Assembly: GCA_019359075.1 (NCBI GenBank)
Contig: JAHHIB010000054.1
Coordinates: 1-60,336, forward strand
Direction of reading: 5' to 3'
DNA from: Kalymmatonema hyalinum WJT4-NPBG1
GTDB taxonomy: Bacteria; Cyanobacteriota; Cyanobacteriia; Cyanobacteriales; Nostocaceae
DNA length: 60,336 nucleotides
The notes beneath the pieces were generated by a model, which saw nothing but the letters and a program-made list of their open reading frames with translations, did no database searches and was not told the origin of the DNA. Positions 7,960 through 16,864 of the stretch are shown piece by piece. Within the stretch, counting starts at the first letter, position 1, and each line of letters starts with the position of its first letter. The position numbers and the translations under genes were made by a program.

Positions 7960-10098
7960 ACCGTCCCAGTTCACCGTAAACCACTCCCTTGCTTCCAGCC
8001 AAAGGATGGGCGAACCGGACTGCGCTATCAGTATTCGCTTCGCAAGCAGTTCCACCTCCTGGCGTTGCCACAGCATGAGTTTAATCTCTTGGGCAAGACA
8101 GTACCGTTTCACCCGTTCCTTGGCTTTAATGAACGCTTGTACCCTTAAGCTGGCAGCTTGCCGATGCTGTTCCGGGGTGAAGGCACTGGCAGCGGCATCA
8201 GCCTCACAACGCTCCGGCAACGGTTTTGCTATCAGCTCTGAAACCACAAGAGGGCGGAGTAAGGCGGAGAAAATGTCTTCCAGAGCCGCTGGCGCATCAC
8301 CATGTGAATCATCGTCTAGTACAGACAATGGTGTAGAAATAGGTGTAGAAGCCTGTTTAGACGCTGGGGAATACGGGGACAAGACATCTGCTCCACTGCT
8401 ATCATTTTCGCTATCAATGCTACTCTGGCTAGCACTGCTATCGTCTGGAACAACGGAAGCATCAGGCGTTGGCTCCATTGATAAGGCTGGCTTATCGTTT
8501 GTCAGCGCCGCGCCCCCGGACAGCAGGTATTGGTTATGCTTATGTGTTGAAAATTGAAGAAAATTAAAATTTTCAATTTCAATTTCCTTTGCCTGCGGCA
8601 AACAAAAAACCTTCATATAGGGGGGGAGCGTGTAAATCGGGTCGCTAATTTCCTGAACTGCTTGTAGTGCAGGAATTTCAGGGTTTGACTCTTGCAACCA
8701 CGGATCTGGCAATGGGGGGTATTTTTCCGGCTGCTGCGGGGCGCAAACCTGTATCTCATCAGCGTTTACACGCTCTTTTTCATGGTCGGGATGCCAGAGT
8801 TTTAGGTAATTAGACTTATGTAAAGTGGTTTGCGATACCCCTACCCCGTATAATACTTTTGAGGTGGCAATAATCGCTTTGGCACGTTCGCTCTTGGTGC
8901 TGGGGAATGTCCCTTGCTCCTTCAGTGCTGTCACTACAGCGGTTATACGGGCAAAGGTCTGTTCATGGCGCTGTTGGTTGGGCGAAAAACCGACAATGTT
9001 GTTAGCGGCTTCTTGACGCGAGCCAAACTGCTCTTTGTAGGAGCGAAGGCGATTCGGGTAGGAGGGGTAAGGGGTATAGAAACCCTCACAGCACCGTGCC
9101 CACTCTGCTGCTCTCTTTTTAATCTCGTGCTGATGATGGCAGTATTGAGCATACCCAGGCAAGGCTCGCGCTGTGGCAGCGATATACTCCACAAGGTCCT
9201 GCCCCTGAAGTTTTTGAAAGACAATCCCATAGCACCCAATGTCTTTCAGCAGATAATTCGTTTGGTGAGCGTCGGTGAAACCTTCGCTAATCCGCTCTTC
9301 CAAGTCTTGTCTCCACACCTGGGCGGCGTTGCGCTTGCCAGACGACGACCAAAACACCTTCTGTTTCCGCGCCGCCGTGAGCACCTGCTCCAGCATCTCC
9401 TCATCCTGTCCGGCTGCTGACCACTCAGCGGCATCGAGGAATTCCGCCAGGTCGTTACTACAAGGCTGCAAGTCATCATCCAACAAGTACGAACCAGTTT
9501 GCAAGGGCAGACGGTGCGCTTTGAAATTCGTTGGCTTGTCCAATCCATAGGGTTTGGGATTGGGGAATAGCTCTAACTGCCCGGACTTTACTGTTAGCCC
9601 TGCTTCCTTGAGGGCTAACGACACCGCGCAGGCAAGAGAAAAGGAATGTAACGGTTTGTTGAAGAAATAATACAGATGGATGCCGCCACTCTCACTGCTC
9701 TGCACGAGGACGGGACGGACTAAGCCGATTCCTTCCAGTACGCCCAACAGTTCTTGAAAACGCTGGGGATTGTTGCGGGGATGGTATTGGCTGCCGAAGT
9801 CAATATCCAGCATCAGATAATCCGTCCACTTGCCAAAACTTAAACCCAGCAGCACCGTCGCACTCAGGTACTGTCTCCAGAGATTCCTGGGCTGCAAGGG
9901 ATAACTATTTTCTGTCACCCACGCTGGGCGCTCTCCTTTTTCAGGGACGGGAGCATAAATAAATCCCCACGGATGATGGAAATGTTCCAGGAAGCGCTGT
10001 CCTAAAGGGTCTTCTGGCAGTAAGCTTTGCCCTTCCCTACCCTGGTCATGGTCATGATCATGGTCATCCTGCCATTCTCGCCTGCCTTGCGCTACCAT
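7900..10098 (-). CDS. AEP-family primase-like replication protein
   Basis: A 732-residue protein whose first 240 residues look like the archaeo-eukaryotic primase fold: LMLDIDF (D98, D100) as the metal motif and SGGIH (H141) as the nucleotide-binding sxH motif, then FPNPKPYG. An odd DDHDHDHD stretch lies at residues 11-18. Residues 250-450 are helical and may be a primase C-terminal or DNA-binding region; residues 520-620 are low-complexity Ser/Asp/Pro. A strong AGGAGG precedes the start. It is the last gene of the leftward operon and the best candidate for an initiator/primase, but no helicase motifs are visible, so a role in plasmid replication is inference. Confidence 0.7.
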   Translation of the reverse strand: MVAQGRREWQDDHDHDHDQGREGQSLLPEDPLGQRFLEHFHHPWGFIYAPVPEKGERPAWVTENSYPLQPRNLWRQYLSATVLLGLSFGKWTDYLMLDIDFGSQYHPRNNPQRFQELLGVLEGIGLVRPVLVQSSESGGIHLYYFFNKPLHSFSLACAVSLALKEAGLTVKSGQLELFPNPKPYGLDKPTNFKAHRLPLQTGSYLLDDDLQPCSNDLAEFLDAAEWSAAGQDEEMLEQVLTAARKQKVFWSSSGKRNAAQVWRQDLEERISEGFTDAHQTNYLLKDIGCYGIVFQKLQGQDLVEYIAATARALPGYAQYCHHQHEIKKRAAEWARCCEGFYTPYPSYPNRLRSYKEQFGSRQEAANNIVGFSPNQQRHEQTFARITAVVTALKEQGTFPSTKSERAKAIIATSKVLYGVGVSQTTLHKSNYLKLWHPDHEKERVNADEIQVCAPQQPEKYPPLPDPWLQESNPEIPALQAVQEISDPIYTLPPYMKVFCLPQAKEIEIENFNFLQFSTHKHNQYLLSGGAALTNDKPALSMEPTPDASVVPDDSSASQSSIDSENDSSGADVLSPYSPASKQASTPISTPLSVLDDDSHGDAPAALEDIFSALLRPLVVSELIAKPLPERCEADAAASAFTPEQHRQAASLRVQAFIKAKERVKRYCLAQEIKLMLWQRQEVELLAKRILIAQSGSPILWLEAREWFTVNWDGLKRRGLGWIGINLFPDLFG

Positions 10099-10659
10099 AG
10101 GATTTGCCTCCTGAAAATCCTCGTCAGGGCAGGTTTGGTGCTATTTTTGACCGATTTCGTTTTTTTCCTCTTCAGGAAGGAATCCTGGATGAGCTTACAG
10201 CACCCTGCTTGAGGTGGCGGCTCATATCCGTATTTTTCCCATACTGCTGTGATCAACATAATTTTTTCCAGGTGAATTCTTCCGCAGCACAGCAGAATTT
10301 TTCGCGTTCTGTGCTAGGATGAATCCAGAACGTGAAGGTGGGTATCTGAAATTGCCTTTTCAGACCCATGCTGCGTAATACAAATTACATAGAGTGCAAT
10401 CAGGCTATGCACTTATCCGGCTTACGCCGTTTTCATGCAAAACAAGCCGTTGGGAAATCTTGGCAGAGATCCCTTCGCTTACACCAATCGGGGTCCTGTT
10501 GCCTGATGGGTATCCCAGCAAACAACAAAATCAAAGAGGGTGAATCGACGCTTATCGATTTACCTAACTACACTGTTATGTTTATAAGGATACTCCATTG
10601 AGAGCTAATTTTCTCAAGGAGTATTCTTTTTTGTTGTGTTAATCTGTCCCAGGTTAGAA
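10099..10659. other. 561-bp spacer with possible rightward small RNA
   Basis: No convincing protein gene. The plus strand has GGGT-A-TCTGAAA (10339-10350) able to pair with TTTTCAGACCC (10357-10367), and it ends in a classical terminator (10587-10632). This pattern suggests a structured non-coding transcript starting somewhere around 10.3 kb and running against the leftward operon. A 77-codon frame at 10368-10601 stops inside the terminator stem and has no family features. Confidence 0.45.
10587..10632 (+). terminator. Rho-independent terminator, plus strand
   Basis: AGGATACTCCATTGAG (10587-10602) pairs with CTCAAGGAGTATTCT (10613-10627), with one bulge and one G-T pair, and six T residues end the right arm and follow it. 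Transcripts from the left would stop here. The minus strand shows no T-run, so it serves mainly a rightward RNA. Confidence 0.8.
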
Positions 10660-11076
10660 TCATTGCTCTTCCTGCTCATAATCGGGACAGTTTTCGTCGC
10701 TCCAGCCGTGAGGATGGATGCCGCATATCAGACGGTTCGTGCCGTACCATTGCCCATGATAATTGCGGCAACTCTTGCAGGCAGGTGGTATGGTCAAGTC
10801 CCGTTGTTGTTCCTGTTGCGGTCTCTCCTCCTGTTGAGCAAGGTATTGTGTCGCTGCCATACCAGCCCCGGTGCTGATCATTCCATAACCAGTAGACAAC
10901 AACCCATACACCTGCATCCATGCGAACAGTCGTTCATACGGTTGCAGCTTTTGTTCTGTCGAAATCATCAAGCATCCTGATGTTCCCACCAGGAGAGCTA
11001 TACCACCGCCAAGGATAGTGAGCGTTCCGGTCAGCTCTAAAAATAGGATAGGGACGTCCCGCCAGTGAACTTTCAT
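10660..11076 (-). CDS. small membrane protein with C-terminal cysteine motif
   Basis: A 138-residue protein of unknown family. Two likely membrane helices lie at residues 8-37 (ILFLELTGTLTILGGGIALL) and about 53-75. A Q/E-rich linker follows, then a cytoplasmic or external tail with cysteines in CKSCRNYHG, LICGIHP and ENCPDY that could bind zinc. Its ATG overlaps the stop of the upstream gene (ATGA, 11073-11076), so it belongs to the operon. It precedes the primase gene by a 561-bp gap. Confidence 0.65.
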   Translation of the reverse strand: MKVHWRDVPILFLELTGTLTILGGGIALLVGTSGCLMISTEQKLQPYERLFAWMQVYGLLSTGYGMISTGAGMAATQYLAQQEERPQQEQQRDLTIPPACKSCRNYHGQWYGTNRLICGIHPHGWSDENCPDYEQEEQ

Positions 11077-11738
11077 CGCGCAACCCTCCGTCCAGTAAAA
11101 GGGACTGGGGATTGGGGATTAGGGATTGGGGATTGGGTTATCAAACGAAAAATTATGTCCGGGGCTTTAACCCCTCCCAAATTTTGGGGCATTTTCCCAG
11201 TCGCCAGTCCCCAGTACCTAATCCCGGAGCGGCATTCCTCCCCCACCAACGAGTACGTATGGTGGGGGACTCCTTGCCGCGACCAGTTGAACTTTTTTAA
11301 TAAAAATTCATTAGGTTTTGGGGGTTCCTGGAATTGCCGCACAATGGCATCCGGTATCACCCTTGCCTTTTGGCAGAAGGGCGAGCGGCTACTGCCGCAA
11401 CGCCAACTTGCTACAAAACTCAAAGCGGTCAGGGCTACACCCAATACAAGGGCTGAAGTCAGGACACGATCTATTTGTGCGCCCAAACTGTCAAAGCGTT
11501 TATCCTCCTGCTTCTGCAATTCCACCAAAAGCTCAATGGCATCTGTAATGTTATGCGTTGGCTCATCTGCTTTGACGCGGCGAAATAATTCCGCTTTGAG
11601 CAGTTCCAATTTTCTCTCATCAGAAATCAGTCCAAGGGCGATCGCTTCATCCCGATGTTTTTTAAAGTTGGTGGCGATCCGCTCCAACGATGCGCCCAAA
11701 TTGGTCAATCCAACTTCTAGATGTTGTCCGAAACTCAT
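11073..11738 (-). CDS. membrane-anchored coiled-coil protein, repeat-derived C-terminus
   Basis: A 221-residue protein of unknown function. Residues 1-90 are helical and charged, probably coiled coil. One membrane helix lies at about 91-110 (VLTSALVLGVALTALSFVAS). The last 70 residues look foreign: they are read through cyanobacterial repeat DNA, including heptamer repeats at 11101-11135 that give the QSPIPNPQSPVPF tail. The start overlaps the stop of the preceding gene by four bases, and its stop overlaps the next start, so translation coupling has survived the repeat insertion. Confidence 0.65.
   Translation of the reverse strand: MSFGQHLEVGLTNLGASLERIATNFKKHRDEAIALGLISDERKLELLKAELFRRVKADEPTHNITDAIELLVELQKQEDKRFDSLGAQIDRVLTSALVLGVALTALSFVASWRCGSSRSPFCQKARVIPDAIVRQFQEPPKPNEFLLKKFNWSRQGVPHHTYSLVGEECRSGIRYWGLATGKMPQNLGGVKAPDIIFRLITQSPIPNPQSPVPFTGRRVAR
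11101..11135 (+). repeat. short tandem heptamer repeat (STRR-like), 5 units
   Basis: Five consecutive heptamers, GGGACTG, GGGATTG, GGGATTA, GGGATTG, GGGATTG, of the kind found in many copies in filamentous cyanobacteria. Here the array lies inside the 3' part of a coding sequence on the other strand and keeps its frame. Confidence 0.85.
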
Positions 11739-11989
11739 GCGGCTTCCTCCTGGATTTCTTTGCGTAGCTCCTGCTGTCTGTCTGTGGTCTGCTGCATGGA
11801 GTGCAGGCTCACGTCAAAGTGCGTCCTTAAATCCTTGGCAGCTGTAAGACACGCGGCAAAGTCAGTGATTAAGTCTGGATGGGCGGCTGGATTGTGAATG
11901 ATTTCCAGCCACTCCGGTGATGTTTTGATGGTGTTGAGCTTGGTAAGAATTGCCTCAATAGATTTGCTGAATTTTTGATAAGTCTTCAT
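11735..11989 (-). CDS. small helical protein
   Basis: An 84-residue, all-helical, charged protein without a recognisable family. Its stop overlaps the start of the 221-residue membrane protein gene by four bases (11735-11738), and a GGAGAAACG ribosome binding site precedes its start. Probably a cytoplasmic partner of the neighbouring membrane proteins in the same operon; that is inferred from position only. Confidence 0.6.
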   Translation of the reverse strand: MKTYQKFSKSIEAILTKLNTIKTSPEWLEIIHNPAAHPDLITDFAACLTAAKDLRTHFDVSLHSMQQTTDRQQELRKEIQEEAA

Positions 11990-12007
11990 CGTCGTTTCTC
12001 CTAGTGA

Positions 12008-14176
12008 TTACTCTCCGGTCAGTTCCCGATACTCTTCCCGTGCTTTCTGCCACGGCGCATCTTCCCGTCCACTCTTGGTCACACCCCACAACGTTTCGAT
12101 AATTTTGGTCATGCTGATTTTTCGCAGCTTCATCATGTCAATCAGTGCCAGTATCTGCTCCCGGCTGAGGCTGGCAGGCGTGTATGTCTTTTCCTCTGGC
12201 ACTGCCTCATCACGGCTGTCACCTTTAGAGGGTAAGGATGCTGGCGTTTCCTCAATAGTGTCCCTGGTGTCGTCACCATAGGCATCAGGGGAAATTTCCG
12301 TCTTGTCCTCCTCCCCTGCCCTCTCCTCCGACACCACGTCACGGGCGTCACTATCATCCAAACCCGCATCAGACGGCGGTGTCAGCGGTGCTGAGGGTGG
12401 TGTTGGCGGTGCCGCGTTCCAACTGCGGGTAAGATGATCAATGGCTTTCTGCCACAAGTCCACAGGTTCCTCCCTGTTCTCCGGTGCTGGGGTGACGGAA
12501 GGGGACTCCGGCTCTGTCTGCTCCTCAGCCCTGTCTGCACTGTCATCTGCTCCACTAAACAGCTGCAGCAGGTACTCAGGATGCATCTTCTGGGGGTAAA
12601 TCGAGATGCGGGAAAAGTCCATGCTGTCATCGGTCAACCCTGTGATCTCGCCTCGGAACTGCGGTTTGAACTCTCCCGTCTCCGTGTCCCGCGTGTTGAA
12701 CAGATGAACTTGAATAAGTCCCTCGGACAACGCTTTCTTCGCTCCTTCCACGCCGCCAAGCAGGGCTTGGGTGTTGTTGTGACTCACAAGGATGGGCGCT
12801 TCTTTGCCTTTCCGGGCATCGCTGATGCAGCTGAGAATCAGTTCCGGTGCCAGCGTTTTGGTTGGTTTTTTGAGCGAATATTGCGTTACCTCATCAAAAA
12901 TCGTTGTATACCATGCCTTTTCATCGTCCGCCTCATCGACACGGCGCAGGTATGACTGAATCTGCTGCGCGACGGCGGCATAGTCCTTCTTATGTCCAAC
13001 CGCTGGAATTCCCAGTTCCAAAAGCGCTTTCCATGCCTTGCGCTGGTTCAGGCTCAGGTGCGGGTCGGCAATTTCCAGGGTGTGTCCCTTGAGAAAATAG
13101 CGCAGGAGGGCGAGATACGCCGCAAAGTAACTCTTGAAGCTGCCTTGTCCGCCCCAAATTAGGACAGGACTTTCCAGCAACAGGACAATCCAACCGCGTT
13201 CCCAGTTCCTGATGAAATCCCACGTCTCCTTTACAGGGTCTGCTGTCCCATGCTGTCCCGTGTTTCTTGTAGGTGGACGCTGCTGGGTTGGATTGACCTT
13301 GTTCTTCGGGCTGGTCAAGTCGTCCAGGGTCTGTCCGGTGAGGGCTGGCTGGTTGTGGTCACTCCCCTGCCCTCCTTCCTTCTCATGATCAGCAGATAAC
13401 AGGCGGGGGTTTTCGATTTGCGCTTCTAGGCGAGCAATCTGCCGTCTGGTCAAGCCCGTAAAAGTTTCCTTAAGTACCAGCTCAGCTTCTGCCAGATTCC
13501 ACGCCATTCCCTCCAGAAAGAGGTTAAAAGCTCCTTGTTTCTGCTCACGGTACTGTTTCTCATGGAATTCCAGATCAATTGTTGCTTCCCTGTCTAGCCT
13601 GGGCTGCCCGTCTTCCAGCAGATGCAATAGCCAGTAAGCACCAAGGAAACTGACCCCACTCAGTGCTGCTAAAACCCGGCGTAACGTCGCATATCCATCC
13701 TGCTGCTGCCATAACTGCAATTGCCAGCCCCGGTATCGAGCCTCAGCAGTGACATCGAGAAACCGCTTCGTGCTGGCGCTGCTGAAAATGTGCTTGGCTT
13801 TCTCTGCCGTCAATCCCGCGCCATAGGCAAAACTCTCCCAGCTATCTTCCGCGTCCTCGCTTAGGCGGGTCAATCCTGACTGTAACTCCTCGCCATACAA
13901 TAGCTGGTCTTGATGCTGCCTCCTACGTGTGCGTGCATTGTGACGTGCAAGCCGACGCTGTTCCAGTTCTTCTGCACGTCTTGCCGCCTGTTCCTGAAAA
14001 CTCTGGAAAATCCGGCTGTCAACGAAATCTCGTCTTCGACATTCGGTGTCCGGTAAACAGTATTCAGTGATTGGGTTGAAATTAAGATTGAACCCGCCAC
14101 TCGCGCCAATGCCAAAAAACACTCCAGCAGTGAACAGGATTCCTGCTGCTATGCCGCGTTGCTGCTGGAGTTCCAT
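12008..14176 (-). CDS. membrane-anchored P-loop ATPase (FtsK/HerA-like)
   Basis: A 722-residue ATPase. Two hydrophobic segments occur, at residues 9-28 (AAGILFTAGVFFGIGASGG) and about 168-188. The ATPase core follows: Walker A GGQGSFKS (342-349), an ADPH segment after the second strand (370-373), Walker B TTIFDEV (424-430) and a SHN sensor-like strand. Residues 555-660 are low-complexity acidic. The layout (membrane anchor, then a DP-containing P-loop core) recalls FtsK/HerA/VirD4 DNA pumps, but I could not match a subfamily. In the operon it sits between small membrane proteins, so it may drive DNA transfer, packaging or positioning. Confidence 0.7.
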   Translation of the reverse strand: MELQQQRGIAAGILFTAGVFFGIGASGGFNLNFNPITEYCLPDTECRRRDFVDSRIFQSFQEQAARRAEELEQRRLARHNARTRRRQHQDQLLYGEELQSGLTRLSEDAEDSWESFAYGAGLTAEKAKHIFSSASTKRFLDVTAEARYRGWQLQLWQQQDGYATLRRVLAALSGVSFLGAYWLLHLLEDGQPRLDREATIDLEFHEKQYREQKQGAFNLFLEGMAWNLAEAELVLKETFTGLTRRQIARLEAQIENPRLLSADHEKEGGQGSDHNQPALTGQTLDDLTSPKNKVNPTQQRPPTRNTGQHGTADPVKETWDFIRNWERGWIVLLLESPVLIWGGQGSFKSYFAAYLALLRYFLKGHTLEIADPHLSLNQRKAWKALLELGIPAVGHKKDYAAVAQQIQSYLRRVDEADDEKAWYTTIFDEVTQYSLKKPTKTLAPELILSCISDARKGKEAPILVSHNNTQALLGGVEGAKKALSEGLIQVHLFNTRDTETGEFKPQFRGEITGLTDDSMDFSRISIYPQKMHPEYLLQLFSGADDSADRAEEQTEPESPSVTPAPENREEPVDLWQKAIDHLTRSWNAAPPTPPSAPLTPPSDAGLDDSDARDVVSEERAGEEDKTEISPDAYGDDTRDTIEETPASLPSKGDSRDEAVPEEKTYTPASLSREQILALIDMMKLRKISMTKIIETLWGVTKSGREDAPWQKAREEYRELTGE

Positions 14177-14199
14177 TGGTCCTCACCTCCTACCTTTCT

Positions 14200-14529
14200 T
14201 CAATAGGCTCCGCCACCAATCATTCCTGCCAAGGTGGCAATGCTGCCAGCGATTGCCTCGGCTTTCCCCTCATTTCCCTTGGATAATAAAGCAACAACGG
14301 TTGAGGATCTTAGCCCTATCAGTACCAACCACGCCCAAATTCGGTTATCGTTATCCCGGCTCCACAGGGAGACATTGAGGGCGAGCGCAAACCAGACAGC
14401 TATGCCCACGCCTGTTTTGACGGCGCGAATTCTTGTCAGTGTTGCGCTTGCTGGCTGCTGCTCTTCCTGGGCTTCTGCAAAGAAGCCACCAGTATAATCC
14501 TCAAAACTGTTGCGCTGCCTGCCGAACAT
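14200..14529 (-). CDS. small multi-pass membrane protein
   Basis: A 109-residue protein with probable membrane helices at about 36-55 (VKTGVGIAVWFALALNVSLW), 63-83 (IWAWLVLIGLRSSTVVALL) and a glycine-rich hydrophobic end (AGSIATLAGMIGGGAY). No family recognised. It lies 6 bp after the coiled-coil gene and 23 bp before the membrane ATPase gene in the leftward operon, so a membrane complex with that ATPase is plausible. Confidence 0.65.
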   Translation of the reverse strand: MFGRQRNSFEDYTGGFFAEAQEEQQPASATLTRIRAVKTGVGIAVWFALALNVSLWSRDNDNRIWAWLVLIGLRSSTVVALLSKGNEGKAEAIAGSIATLAGMIGGGAY

Positions 14530-14535
14530 CAGCGA

Positions 14536-15231
14536 CTACCTCCTGAACCCAAAGATACTAGCAACCATGCGTCCGAAGTTGAAATTGCTGGTATTGCCAG
14601 GACGGGAGCTTTTGGCTCCGGCATACGCACCAAACCCTTGGGTCATGAGCAGGCGACGGGTAGCTTTCTGCTCTGCTTCCGCCTTCCGCAGGTCACGGTC
14701 TTGCAAGGCGGTGTCATGGCTGGCATCAATTTCGTCTTCTCGTGCCGTGAAATCAGCTTGCAGCAGGTACATCTTGTTTTTCGCCTTACGGGCTTCTAGG
14801 GACAGTTCACCATACTGCTGGGCTTCGAGATAGCCCATTTCGTTTTGAAGCTGGGCGCTCAAGAGATGCACATTGTTCTCATGCTTGCGTCCGGCAATCA
14901 GGACATCTTTGAGATATTTATTGATCTGCTCCTTGGACTTCAGTCCTTTAGTGATGATTTCCTTGAGATGGAATTCAATTTGGGCAACGTCCTCAAAGAT
15001 TTCCTCTAAGTGCTTGGCAGCATACTCCAAAACCTCGCGCTGCTCGCTCATGAATTTGCGGATGTCCGCCAGATTCGCCACATCCTCCACCTTCAGCTGA
15101 CCGTTCATCAGCTTGCCCAGAATGTCTACTCCGGTGTAGCGTTGAATGTGGTTCTGTACCACCTGAGACGCTGGCGTTTCTGTCAAGCGGTATTTACTGC
15201 GCTGTCTCGGTTGCCATTTTACCAACCCCAT
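14536..15231 (-). CDS. coiled-coil protein
   Basis: A 231-residue protein, helical from about residue 25 to 190 with long charged heptad-like stretches and no membrane segment. The tail is glycine/serine-rich and basic. Family unknown. It is co-oriented between a small single-pass membrane protein and a multi-pass membrane protein, so it could be a structural or scaffold part of the same complex; this is inference. Confidence 0.6.
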   Translation of the reverse strand: MGLVKWQPRQRSKYRLTETPASQVVQNHIQRYTGVDILGKLMNGQLKVEDVANLADIRKFMSEQREVLEYAAKHLEEIFEDVAQIEFHLKEIITKGLKSKEQINKYLKDVLIAGRKHENNVHLLSAQLQNEMGYLEAQQYGELSLEARKAKNKMYLLQADFTAREDEIDASHDTALQDRDLRKAEAEQKATRRLLMTQGFGAYAGAKSSRPGNTSNFNFGRMVASIFGFRR

Positions 15232-15331
15232 ATGGTACTCTCCTATGGTTTTCTGTGGTCATATATCATGTTGCTGAGGTATACCGGATGCGGATCTGCG
15301 TTATCTCCTGAGCATCCGGCAGTGGAATTCC

Positions 15332-15514
15332 CTAGCGGTTAAATCCGCGAAGCTTGTCTATAGTGATGTATGTCTGTTCAAGCTTGGATTGACACAGGTT
15401 GCTGTCTGTATGGGCTGCCTGCACCTGGTCGCGCATTTGCCACAACTGCAACAGTAAAAATGCTGAGGCACAGGCAAGCGGTATGGTCAGGTCAAGTTTG
15501 CCTTTCGCCTCCAT
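15332..15514 (-). CDS. 60-residue single-pass membrane protein
   Basis: The start is well supported by GGAGGGCAGGAGG immediately upstream. Residues 8-25 (LDLTIPLACASAFLLLQLW) form one membrane helix; the rest (QMRDQVQAAHTDSNLCQSK) is a short helical tail. Such a bitopic peptide could be a subunit or regulator of a membrane machine. Function unknown. Confidence 0.6.
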   Translation of the reverse strand: MEAKGKLDLTIPLACASAFLLLQLWQMRDQVQAAHTDSNLCQSKLEQTYITIDKLRGFNR

Positions 15515-15544
15515 CCTCCTGCCCTCCTTGATTGGAAAGTGTTT

Positions 15545-15793
15545 TCATGGCTGCACCTCCGGCAGTTGGCTGCCCAGCTTGCCATGCTCGTTCATCCAGT
15601 GCCAAGCTTCCCACACTGCTGCCTGCATTTCTGGGGTTCGTTCGGTGGGATTTTCCTGTGTTCCGCTGATACTATCAGTGGCGACGATGTACGCGGCGGT
15701 CTTTGCCATGCCCTCTGGCATCCCTGCCTGGGTGAAATGGGCAGCGGCTGCTTCGTATAACCCTTCGTTCTCCTGCCAAGAGGGGCGTACCAT
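15545..15793 (-). CDS. hypothetical protein (82 aa)
   Basis: An 82-residue soluble protein of unknown family, rich in aromatic and acidic residues (EAWHWMNEHGK). Its ATG overlaps the TAA of the upstream 142-residue gene, so the two are translationally coupled. Part of the leftward ParM-primase operon. Confidence 0.6.
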   Translation of the reverse strand: MVRPSWQENEGLYEAAAAHFTQAGMPEGMAKTAAYIVATDSISGTQENPTERTPEMQAAVWEAWHWMNEHGKLGSQLPEVQP

Positions 15794-16221
15794 TAAGCTG
15801 CCTCCTTGGTCTTGAGTACGCCATCGTAGCGCAGTTGCGCTGTGAGAGCTTCGATAAGTGCTTCAATGCGGTCTTTGTCGAGCGTGGCAATCTCTTGAAT
15901 GTAGTCATACAGTTCTGATTCATCCGTCCATAAAGCAGGACAAACCGCATCTATTGCCATGTCGATAAGCGTTTCCGGAATTCCCTCTCCGCTTGCTGCG
16001 GAAAGCTCCAGAAGATACAGATAACTGACCAATGCTGCCCGAAACGCCAGCTTAGATAAGCGTTCCATTCGCTCTAACCGTGCACCGTACTGTTCTTGCA
16101 AATCATCAAAGATCAAGTCCGCGTCATCGGATGGACGATTGGCAATGGAACCAAGTCCGTAATAGCCCAGAGGCTTTGACCCACAACTAAAAGCGTCGTT
16201 CTGTTGAATGTGATGTGTCAT
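15793..16221 (-). CDS. hypothetical helical protein (142 aa)
   Basis: A 142-residue, mostly helical, acidic protein without membrane segments or known motifs. It shares its stop region with the following 82-residue gene. Upstream is a 126-bp gap, the largest in this part of the operon, which could hold an internal promoter. Confidence 0.6.
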   Translation of the reverse strand: MTHHIQQNDAFSCGSKPLGYYGLGSIANRPSDDADLIFDDLQEQYGARLERMERLSKLAFRAALVSYLYLLELSAASGEGIPETLIDMAIDAVCPALWTDESELYDYIQEIATLDKDRIEALIEALTAQLRYDGVLKTKEAA

Positions 16222-16347
16222 GATGAAGATACTCCTTCAACTCATGGAGTCAGCAGCGCCTTCTTGTCGGCAAACAATCCAGGCGCTGTCTGTTTTCAAT
16301 GCTGAGCAAGATACTGTAACGTCTGAAAGTGCAAGCCGATCAACGGT

Positions 16348-16614
16348 TCATACTAACCCTCCTTGCAACAGAATCATTGGCTGTTTCTGCGGCTCATTGT
16401 CTTTGACAGTCGCCTTGAGAAATTCCTGCAAAGCATAGGCAAGCTCATCCAGGGCTTGAATCGCATCTCCCAATCGAAGGTCTGGGTGGTACTCACCAGA
16501 TACCACAAGTGCCAACACTTCCGGTGCTCCGGCTATGTCGTTAATCTGCTGTCGAATGTCCGCAATCCGTTCCAAGATGTCGGATGGCGATGTTTGCGTT
16601 GCCATAGTATTCAT
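16348..16614 (-). CDS. hypothetical protein (88 aa)
   Basis: I place the start at 16614 (MNTMATQTSP) because AAAGGAGAG precedes it and because an upstream extension would run through the neighbouring gene. The 88-residue product is helical (DILERIADIRQQINDIAG), acidic and of unknown family. It follows the 80-residue gene by 7 bp in the operon. Confidence 0.6.
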   Translation of the reverse strand: MNTMATQTSPSDILERIADIRQQINDIAGAPEVLALVVSGEYHPDLRLGDAIQALDELAYALQEFLKATVKDNEPQKQPMILLQGGLV

Positions 16615-16621
16615 CTCTCCT

Positions 16622-16864
16622 TTAACTTTCCGGCTCGTGGGATGAAAGGGTGAAACTGTACTGTCCCGGCTGCCCCGGTTCTTCGTAGTAGCTAGCCGCC
16701 CTCCCTGTGGCATTAGCCGCATCCAAAACGAGAGGTAGCGCTCCCTGCGTACAATGTCCGTCGTAGTCAACATGAAGAGGAGTAGCGGCTACTTCCTGAA
16801 TCAATTTGTCTCCTAGCGTTCCATCACGCTGCTGATTCCAGTCAAAAACGGGTCTGCCCATCAT
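16622..16864 (-). CDS. hypothetical protein (80 aa)
   Basis: An 80-residue protein with no recognised family, beginning MMGRPVFDWNQQ. Its start overlaps the stop of the preceding 114-residue gene by four bases, which supports real coupled translation. Confidence 0.55.
   Translation of the reverse strand: MMGRPVFDWNQQRDGTLGDKLIQEVAATPLHVDYDGHCTQGALPLVLDAANATGRAASYYEEPGQPGQYSFTLSSHEPES

Noticed and set aside
8006-9420. Long plus-strand frames antisense to the primase gene
   Set aside because: The minus-strand primase has clear AEP motifs and a strong ribosome binding site; the plus frames are mirror images of its low-complexity coding regions.
10368-10601. 77-codon plus-strand frame ahead of the terminator
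   Set aside because: Its stop lies within the terminator stem and it has no family features; a non-coding RNA explains the signals better.
11065-11847. 260-codon plus-strand frame
   Set aside because: It is antisense to two genes joined by ATGA overlaps and contains translated heptamer repeats; the minus-strand reading is better supported.
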